The notes beneath the pieces are model-generated. The model saw nothing but the letters and a program-made list of their open reading frames with translations. It had not been told where the DNA came from and made no database searches. Below, piece after piece: positions 56,126-64,000 of a stretch of 64,000 bases of DNA. The DNA is from Saccharothrix sp. HUAS TT1. GTDB taxonomy: Bacteria; Actinomycetota; Actinomycetes; Mycobacteriales; Pseudonocardiaceae. The first letter of the stretch is position 1. The number at the start of each line of letters is the position of its first letter. A program made the translations under genes and the position numbers. The stretch is taken from positions 1,054,001 to 1,118,000 of the forward strand of contig NZ_CP160453.1 in NCBI RefSeq assembly GCF_040744945.1, read 5' to 3'.

Positions 56126-56608
56126 TCAGACCAGCCCGAGGTCGTCCCGCCGCGTCACGCCCGCGACGTCCAGCCCCGCCAGCAGGTCGCGCGCCGGGCC
56201 GTGACCCGGCACGACCGCGCCCGGCTCCACGTCCAGCCACGGCACGAGCACCGACGCCCGGTCGTGCGCGCCGGGGTGCGGCAGCAGCAGCTCGGGGTCC
56301 GCGGACCGCACGCCGTCCACCGTCACGACGTCCACGTCCAGCGTGCGCGGCCCCCAGCGCCGCTCCCGGACCCGCCCGGCGGCCCGCTCCAGCTCCTGGC
56401 CGCGCCGCAGCCAGCCCCACTCGTCCACGTCGCCGGACACGACCAGCACCGCGTTGAGGAAGTCGTCCTGGTCGGTCACGCCCCACGGCGCCGTCTCGTA
56501 CACCGGCGACACCGCCACCAGCACGTCGGCGAACCCGGCCACCGCCAGCCGCAGGTGCCCGAGCCGGTCGCCCAGGTTGGAGCCGAGCGACAGCACCGCC
56601 CTAGTCAC
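56126..56608 (-). CDS. folK: 6-hydroxymethyl-7,8-dihydropterin pyrophosphokinase
   Basis: This 160-residue enzyme adds pyrophosphate to hydroxymethyldihydropterin before dihydropteroate synthase. The motifs [34 protein letters not shown] and [13 protein letters not shown] (with the metal-binding Asp pair) and LPHPGAHDR are all present. Its start overlaps the folB stop by 8 nt. Confidence 0.95.
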   Translation of the reverse strand: MTRAVLSLGSNLGDRLGHLRLAVAGFADVLVAVSPVYETAPWGVTDQDDFLNAVLVVSGDVDEWGWLRRGQELERAAGRVRERRWGPRTLDVDVVTVDGVRSADPELLLPHPGAHDRASVLVPWLDVEPGAVVPGHGPARDLLAGLDVAGVTRRDDLGLV

Positions 56609-56981
56609 GCGTGCGCCTGATCGTCACCGAGACGTCGCCGAACGCCAGCGGGATCGGGGCGGCCGGCTTGTGCACCGTCACCTCGGTCGCCCGGACCCGC
56701 AGGTCGGTCATCACCTCGTCGGCGACCTTGCCCGCCACCGTCTCGATCAGGTCGTACGGCCCGCCGGCCACGATCGCCGCCGCCCGCTCGGCCAGCTCGC
56801 CGTAGTGCAGCGTCTCGCGCAGGTCGTCGGTGGCCGCCGCCCGGGACAGGTCGAGCCACGCGGTGACGTCGACCAGGAAGTCCTGGCCGTCCCGCTTCTC
56901 GTGCTCGAACACGCCGTGGAAGCCGCGCACCCGCAGGCCGCGCAGCGAGATCCGGTCCGAACCACCCACGTCGCTACGCAC
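56601..56981 (-). CDS. folB: dihydroneopterin aldolase
   Basis: The GTG at 56981 is chosen because GGAGG lies at 56989-56993, 7 nt away; it gives 126 residues and an 8-nt overlap with folP. GTG 56969 would give 122. The enzyme removes the side chain of dihydroneopterin in folate synthesis. [20 protein letters not shown] includes the substrate-binding Glu, and LHYGELAER and [21 protein letters not shown] are characteristic. Confidence 0.94.
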   Translation of the reverse strand: MRSDVGGSDRISLRGLRVRGFHGVFEHEKRDGQDFLVDVTAWLDLSRAAATDDLRETLHYGELAERAAAIVAGGPYDLIETVAGKVADEVMTDLRVRATEVTVHKPAAPIPLAFGDVSVTIRRTRD

Positions 56982-57807
56982 GTCCCAGCCTCCAAGCCCG
57001 CGCCACGGCCACCGCGTCCAGGGTGCGCTCCACGTCGTGCACCCGCACGCCCCAGGCGCCGGTGAACGCCGCCAGCGCGGACACCGCCGCCGTGGCGTCC
57101 TCCCGCCCGTCGGGCGCCCGGTCACCCAGCAGGGGGTCGCTCAGCAGGGCGCCGAGGAAGCGCTTGCGGGACGCGCCGACCAGCACCGGGAACCCCAGCT
57201 CCAGCAACGCGCCCAGGCCGTGCAGCAACTGCCAGTTGTGGGTGGCGTTCTTGGCGAAGCCCAGACCGGGGTCGAGGATGACGTCGTCGGCGGCCACACC
57301 GGCCGCCAGCGCCGCGTCGACCTGCTTGCACAGCTCGTCGCGCACGTCGCGCACCACGTCGTCGTACACGGCCAGCCGGTCCATCCGCCTGCTGTGCCCG
57401 CGCCAGTGCATCAGCACGTACGGCACGCCCGCCTCGGCCACCACCGACGCCATGTCCGGGTCGGCCAGCCCGCCGGACACGTCGTTGACGATCGACGCGC
57501 CCGCGTCCAGCGCGGCCAGCGCCACCTCGGCCCGCGTGGTGTCCACGCTGACCGGCACGCCCTCCGCGACCAGCGCCCGGATCACCGGCGCCACCCGGCC
57601 CGCCTCGACCGACGCCGACACCCGCTCCGCGCCCGGGCGGGTCGACTCGCCGCCGACGTCGACCAAGTCCGCGCCGCGCCGGAACATGGCCACGCCGTGC
57701 GCCACGGCGTCGTCGAACCCGAGGTAGCGACCACCGTCGGAGAACGAGTCGGGGGTGACGTTCAGCACCCCCACCACCACGCAGTGCCCCGGCCTGGGGA
57801 CGCTCAC
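56974..57807 (-). CDS. folP: dihydropteroate synthase
   Basis: This 277-residue TIM-barrel enzyme joins dihydropterin pyrophosphate and p-aminobenzoate, the sulfonamide target step. It has [47 protein letters not shown] and DPGLGFAKN. The GTG start overlaps the folE stop by 4 nt (GTGA), and the end overlaps folB, so the fol genes are translationally coupled. Confidence 0.96.
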   Translation of the reverse strand: MSVPRPGHCVVVGVLNVTPDSFSDGGRYLGFDDAVAHGVAMFRRGADLVDVGGESTRPGAERVSASVEAGRVAPVIRALVAEGVPVSVDTTRAEVALAALDAGASIVNDVSGGLADPDMASVVAEAGVPYVLMHWRGHSRRMDRLAVYDDVVRDVRDELCKQVDAALAAGVAADDVILDPGLGFAKNATHNWQLLHGLGALLELGFPVLVGASRKRFLGALLSDPLLGDRAPDGREDATAAVSALAAFTGAWGVRVHDVERTLDAVAVARAWRLGRA

Positions 57808-58444
57808 CTCGAACGTCCCTTGATCAGCTCGATGGCCTCAGCGCGGGACGGCGGCGAGTCGCGCAGCAACCCGCGCACCGCCGACGTCGTGGTCCGCGAG
57901 CCGGGCTTGCGCACGCCGCGCATGGCCATGCACAGGTGCTCGGCCTCGACCACGACGATCACGCCGCGCGGTTCGAGCCGGCGCATCAGCGCGTCGGCGA
58001 CCTGCGACGTCAGCCGCTCCTGCACCTGGGGCCGCTTGGCGTACAGGTCGACCAGCCTGGCCAGCTTCGACAGCCCGGTCACCCGGCCGTGCTCGTTCGG
58101 GATGTACCCGACGTGCGCGACGCCGTGGAACGGCAGCAGGTGGTGCTCGCAGAACGAGAACATCGGGATGTCGGTGATCAGCACCAACTCCTCGTGGCTC
58201 TCGTCGAACGTCCTGGCCAGCACGCTGTCCGGGTCGGTGTGCAGCCCGGCGAACAGCTCCCGGTACGCCCGCGCGACCCGGGCCGGCGTGTCCCGCAGGC
58301 CCTCGCGCTCCGGGTCCTCGCCGCACGCGAGCAGCAGCTCGCGCACCGCCGCCTCGGCCCGCTTCTGGTCGAAGGGCCGGCGCGCGAGACCGGCCCCCCC
58401 GTTGGCGGAGAGGCCGGTCTGGTCGAGCTGCGGGAAGTGCTCGG

Positions 58445-58448
<4 letters not shown>
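57804..58448 (-). CDS. folE: GTP cyclohydrolase I
   Basis: The GTG at 58448 overlaps the ftsH stop (GTGA) and gives a 214-residue enzyme that starts folate synthesis by converting GTP to dihydroneopterin triphosphate. Zinc is bound through [13 protein letters not shown] and [35 protein letters not shown] is also typical. It heads folE-folP-folB-folK, the standard actinobacterial order after ftsH. Confidence 0.96.
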
Positions 58449-60718
<2,270 letters not shown>

Positions 60719-61137
60719 GCACTTACGGCCGGCGGGCGGCCTCGACCCTCCCTGACTTGTCGACGGGCGCAGACGGGCACACCCGTCCGACCAGACTACC
60801 GCCCATGGCTCGGGCGGAGCGCTCCGCGTGCGGGCCCTGTCGCGTCTTGCCGGACCAACGGGTGAGAGGGCTCCGGTGTTCCCGCGGTGACCGCGAACAC
60901 GCGTCGCAGGTCAATCGGGTTCAACCGGTCGACTGATTCGATCATGAACCGGGAGGTGTTCCGCCCCGTAACGCTCACTGGGGGTGTCCTGTTACTAGCA
61001 GGTAGCGATAACGTGAGGGCCATTCGAGTGACATAGAACACGAGAGTTTGTCACGTGAAGGGGCCGTGTCATCCTCGGCCGACACTGTGTGTTCTTCGCG
61101 CACCCGAAAGGGTGAACACCGACCGAAGGTACGAAGC
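60719..61137. promoter_or_regulatory. divergent ftsH/VWA-protein promoter region
   Basis: This 419-bp gap separates divergent genes. TAGCGATAACGTGAGGG at about 61002-61018 is a promoter-like stretch for the VWA gene. A frame upstream of the VWA ATG from 61048 seems unlikely to be coding, and no terminator or RNA motif was recognised. Confidence 0.35.
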
Positions 61138-62838
61138 ATGTCAGCTCGCAACCCGGACGGCCCCGGTCGCCTCCGCCGCGCACTCCTGCCCGTCGGCGCG
61201 CTGCTCGGCGTGGTCGCCGCCGCCGGCGTGACCGTGGTGGCGCTGCGGGCCACCAGCGGCCCCGAGTGCCAGGGCACCCTCCCGCTCAAGATCGCGGTCA
61301 CCCAGGCGGTCGAGGACGTCGTGCGCGGCGCGGCCGACGACCACCAGGCCACCCAGCCGATGGTCGACGGCAAGTGCGTGCAGGTGCAGGTGGAGGCGCG
61401 CGGCGCGGCGGACGTGGCCAACGAGCTGCCGACGGCCCAGATCAACCCGCCCGCGCTGTGGGTGCCGGACTCGTCCATGTGGGCCGCCGAGACCCAGCGG
61501 CAGGCGGGCGACCAGGGCGCCGAGGCGCCGAGGCTGGACGACCTCGGCTCGCTGGCCAGCTCGCCGCTGGTCATCGCGGGCTCGGAGCGGTCCATGACCG
61601 CGCTCGGCTGGCCGATCGCGCCGGTGACCTGGGCGCGGGTCGTCGACCCGAAGGTGCAGGTCACGCTGAGCGACCCGACCACGTCCACCGAGGGCCTGGC
61701 CACGCTCGCGGTCATCCGCGCGCAGCTCGGCAACGCGGACGGCACGCCCAAGCCGGAGCTGATCGGCGCGCTGCTGCGGGTCGGCCGCGAGGCGCTGCCG
61801 TCCGTGCGCGACGCGTTCGGCAAGGTCGTGCAGGGCGACGAGGACGCGCCGGTGTTCACCGCTTCGGAGCAGTCCGTGCTGGCCGCGAACCGGGCGGCCG
61901 GCTCGCGCCGGGTCGTCGCCTCCTACCCCAAGGAGGGCACCATCTCGTTCGACTACCCGGTGGTGCGGGTGAACCGGGCGGGCGAGCAGGCGGGCACCTC
62001 GCAGGCGGCCGAGGGCTTCGTGCGGGCGCTGCGCACCGAGCGGACCGCCCAGCGGTTCGCCGAAGCGGGCTTCCGCACCGCCGACGGCGTCGCGCCCGGC
62101 GGGTGGACCAACGAGCGGGACGGCGTGCGCGGTGACGACGTCGCCCGGCTGAGGACGCCCGACCCGGACCAGGTCTCCGAGCTGCTGCGCACGTGGGGCG
62201 CGGTCAGCCTGGACACCCGGATGCTGGCCGTGCTGGACGTGTCCGGCTCGATGGCCGAGAAGATGAGCAACGGCCAGACCCGGGTCGAGGCGGCCCGGGA
62301 GGCGGCGCTGACCGCGTTGGGCATGCTGCCCGACACCTCAGAGATCGGCCTGTGGGCGTTCTCGACGGACAAGAAGCCGCCGAACGACTGGATCGAGCTG
62401 GTGCCGGTCGGCCCGCTGGGCGAGCCGATCGGCGGCGCGCCGCGCCGGGTGCAGCTGCAGAAGGGCGCGGGCAACCTGCCCGCCCTGGTCGGCGGCGGCA
62501 CGGCGTTGAACGAGACGGCGCTGGCGGCGTTCCGGCACATCCAGAAGACCTACGACCCGTCGAAGATCAACTCGGTCACGCTGATCACCGACGGCAGCAA
62601 CGACGACATCTCCAGCATCGACCTGCCCGCCCTGCTGGCCACGCTGGCCGGCGAGGCCGACCCGGCCCGCCCGGTGCCGATGATCATGGTCGGGCTGGGC
62701 GCGGACGCGGACATGGACGCGCTGCGGCAGATCGCCGAGGCCACCGGCGGCAAGGCGTACCAGGCGATGGAGCCCGAGGACATCCGCGGCGTCCTGCTGG
62801 ACGGCATCTCCCAGCGCCGCTGCCGGCCGAACTGCTGA
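61138..62838 (+). CDS. substrate-binding-like protein with C-terminal von Willebrand A domain
   Basis: The ATG at 61138 gives a 566-residue protein with one membrane anchor (about 13-36). The outer region to about residue 340 resembles extracellular solute-binding proteins (LKIAVTQAVEDVVR, ALWVPDSSMWAAE and VVRVNRAGEQAGTSQAAEGFV). The C-terminal VWA domain has a complete metal-ion site starting LDVSGSMAEKM and continuing in GGTALNETALAAF and LITDGSNDD. Such pairs occur in actinobacteria, but the ligand and the partner are unknown. It is rightward between ftsH and hpt. Confidence 0.8.
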   Translation: MSARNPDGPGRLRRALLPVGALLGVVAAAGVTVVALRATSGPECQGTLPLKIAVTQAVEDVVRGAADDHQATQPMVDGKCVQVQVEARGAADVANELPTAQINPPALWVPDSSMWAAETQRQAGDQGAEAPRLDDLGSLASSPLVIAGSERSMTALGWPIAPVTWARVVDPKVQVTLSDPTTSTEGLATLAVIRAQLGNADGTPKPELIGALLRVGREALPSVRDAFGKVVQGDEDAPVFTASEQSVLAANRAAGSRRVVASYPKEGTISFDYPVVRVNRAGEQAGTSQAAEGFVRALRTERTAQRFAEAGFRTADGVAPGGWTNERDGVRGDDVARLRTPDPDQVSELLRTWGAVSLDTRMLAVLDVSGSMAEKMSNGQTRVEAAREAALTALGMLPDTSEIGLWAFSTDKKPPNDWIELVPVGPLGEPIGGAPRRVQLQKGAGNLPALVGGGTALNETALAAFRHIQKTYDPSKINSVTLITDGSNDDISSIDLPALLATLAGEADPARPVPMIMVGLGADADMDALRQIAEATGGKAYQAMEPEDIRGVLLDGISQRRCRPNC

Positions 62839-62841
62839 TCC

Positions 62842-62867
62842 GGGGGCGGCTCGCGCGAGCCGCCCCC
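62842..62867. terminator. bidirectional terminator between VWA gene and hpt
   Basis: GGGGGCGGCTCG (62842-62853) and CGAGCCGCCCCC (62856-62867) form an inverted repeat that would fold as a hairpin of about ten pairs with a small loop. It lies between two convergent stop codons. Confidence 0.7.
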
Positions 62868-62873
62868 ACCTCG

Positions 62874-63446
62874 TCAGCTGGAGTAGACCTTCGGGTCCAG
62901 CGTGCCGATGTAGGGCAGGTCGCGGTAGCGCTCGGCGTAGTCCAGGCCGTAGCCGACCACGAACTCGTTCGGGATCTCGAACCCGACGTACCTGACCGGC
63001 ACCTCGACCTTCACCGCGTCCGGCTTGCGCAGCAGCGTGCACACCTCCAGCGACCGCGGCTTGCGCGACGCCAGGTTCTTGAGCAGCCACGACAGCGTCA
63101 GGCCGGAGTCGATGATGTCCTCGACGATGACCACGTCGCGGTCCGCGATGTCCCGGTCGAGGTCCTTGAGGATGCGCACCACGCCGGACGACGAGGTGGA
63201 CGAGCCGTAGGAGCTGACCGCCATGAACTCCAGCTGCACGGGCACCGGCAGCGCCCTGGCCAGGTCGGTCATGAACATCACCGCGCCCTTGAGCACGGTG
63301 ATCAGCACCAGGTCGTTCCCACCGTCGGCCGGGTAGTCAGCCGCGACCTTGTTGGCCAGCTCGGTGACCTTGTCGCTGATCTCCTGCTCGGTGATGAGCA
63401 CGGAACTGATGTCGCCGTCGTACACGGACGGTTCCCCTTTTGTCAT
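62874..63446 (-). CDS. hpt: hypoxanthine phosphoribosyltransferase
   Basis: The ATG at 63446 gives a 190-residue purine-salvage enzyme that converts hypoxanthine or guanine to the nucleotide using PRPP. The PRPP-binding signature is [27 protein letters not shown], the flexible-loop segment [11 protein letters not shown] and [18 protein letters not shown] are typical. Its start overlaps the tilS stop by 4 nt (ATGA), the same order as M. tuberculosis Rv3625c-Rv3624c. Confidence 0.95.
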   Translation of the reverse strand: MTKGEPSVYDGDISSVLITEQEISDKVTELANKVAADYPADGGNDLVLITVLKGAVMFMTDLARALPVPVQLEFMAVSSYGSSTSSSGVVRILKDLDRDIADRDVVIVEDIIDSGLTLSWLLKNLASRKPRSLEVCTLLRKPDAVKVEVPVRYVGFEIPNEFVVGYGLDYAERYRDLPYIGTLDPKVYSS

Positions 63447-64000
63447 GACTGCACTGGTTCCACTCGCAGCCTGCCATGCGCGCGGCGCGCCACAAAGCCG
63501 CCCGGCAACCACACACCGCCTTGACCTCGCCACTCGCTCACCAGGGCGTCCACCCGGCGCAGGTGCGAGTCGGACAACTCGGGCACGTTCTCGCGCAGCA
63601 GCCAGCGGCGCAGGACGCGGCGGCGCAGCGCGGTCGGCAGCACGCCGACGTCGGCCACCGAGCGGCAGTCGCCGTCGAACGCCTCGGCCAGCTCGTCCAG
63701 CGCGTCGTTGTCCTCGCGCAGGTGGGCGGCGGTGCGGGCGAGGGCGTCGGCCACCCCGCCCTGCAGCACCTCTTCGAGCAGCGGCAGGACCTCGCGGCGC
63801 AGCCGGACCCTGGTGTAGCGGGGGTCCCCGTTGTGCGGGTCGTCCCACGGCGTCAGGCCGAGTTCGTCGCACACGGCCCTGGTCACGGCCCTGGAGACGC
63901 GCAGGAGCGGTCGGCCCCAGGGCGGGTCGTGCGGGCGCATCCCGGCGATGCTGCGCGGCCCGGAGCCGCGACCGAGGCCCAGCAGCACGGTCTCGGCCTG
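63443..64000 (-). CDS. tilS: tRNA(Ile)-lysidine synthase, C-terminal part (5' truncated by window)
   Basis: This frame is open to the end of the window, so the N-terminal ATP-binding half lies outside. The visible 185 residues contain [43 protein letters not shown] and the later linker typical of TilS. TilS modifies the wobble C of tRNA-Ile to lysidine so that AUA is read correctly. It overlaps the downstream hpt by 4 nt. Confidence 0.9.
   Translation of the reverse strand, partial: QAETVLLGLGRGSGPRSIAGMRPHDPPWGRPLLRVSRAVTRAVCDELGLTPWDDPHNGDPRYTRVRLRREVLPLLEEVLQGGVADALARTAAHLREDNDALDELAEAFDGDCRSVADVGVLPTALRRRVLRRWLLRENVPELSDSHLRRVDALVSEWRGQGGVWLPGGFVARRAHGRLRVEPVQS

Noticed and set aside
61048..61137. 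30-codon N-terminal extension of the VWA-domain protein
   Set aside because: The extension is polar and precedes the membrane anchor without a ribosome-binding site; the ATG at 61138 gives a normal anchor position.

Overview
The window is a gene-dense, very GC-rich actinobacterial chromosome segment with many GTG starts, 4-nt stop/start overlaps, and CarD, Lsr2, MhuD, IdeR-type and Zur-type sites. From memory, gene content and order follow the Mycobacterium tuberculosis Rv3579c-Rv3625c region. Protein style and length point to a non-mycobacterial Pseudonocardiales member, most like Saccharothrix, Lentzea or Actinosynnema; the genus is inference. No rRNA, tRNA, CRISPR array, insertion sequence or prophage was recognised.

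Layout. 0-5.1 kb: the end of a ThrE-type exporter, then otsA and a trehalose-phosphatase/GH15 fusion. 5.2-12.9 kb: radA and lpqE leftward, then carD-ispD-ispF-F420 oxidoreductase-HAD-cysS-rlmB rightward. This block is inverted relative to M. tuberculosis, and disA, expected beside radA, is absent. 13-28.5 kb: an accessory stretch with an MBOAT acyltransferase, an MFS exporter, a diguanylate cyclase coupled to a small ORF, a Zur-boxed znuACB operon, an MsiK-type ATPase, a Phd/PIN toxin-antitoxin pair, a malEFG-like importer with divergent LacI regulator, and a second LacI regulator. 28.5-36.1 kb: conserved membrane protein, carbonic anhydrase, mutY, 2H phosphoesterase, hydrolase, M1 peptidase, mhuD-sirtuin, EEP phosphatase, pcp. 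36.2-43.5 kb: clpC, a ferric-siderophore reductase and transporter with IdeR-like boxes, and lsr2. 43.6-50.3 kb: lysS, methyltransferase, and a pantothenate/CoA operon (DUF2520-panC-panD-coaX) below a PrsW protease. 50.3-53.8 kb: MidA-type methyltransferase, cupin/MarR pair, DUF1203 protein and a stand-alone NuoD-like protein. 53.8-64 kb: DUF6779 and DUF3180 membrane proteins, folK-folB-folP-folE-ftsH, a VWA-domain protein, hpt and the end of tilS.

The most unusual element is a pair of intergenic palindromic cassettes (12927-13065 and 39898-40049). Each has three 16-bp units per arm at exact 22-bp spacing, mirrored around a loop of about 20 nt. The second exactly fills the gap between two convergent stop codons. 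I do not recognise it as a named repeat family.

The genes link into four regulatory themes: sugar supply (MalEFG/MsiK/LacI), metals (Zur, IdeR, MhuD), folate/CoA cofactor synthesis, and protein and stress control (ClpC, FtsH, CarD, Lsr2). Start sites were moved where a ribosome-binding site, an overlap or family length favoured another codon.
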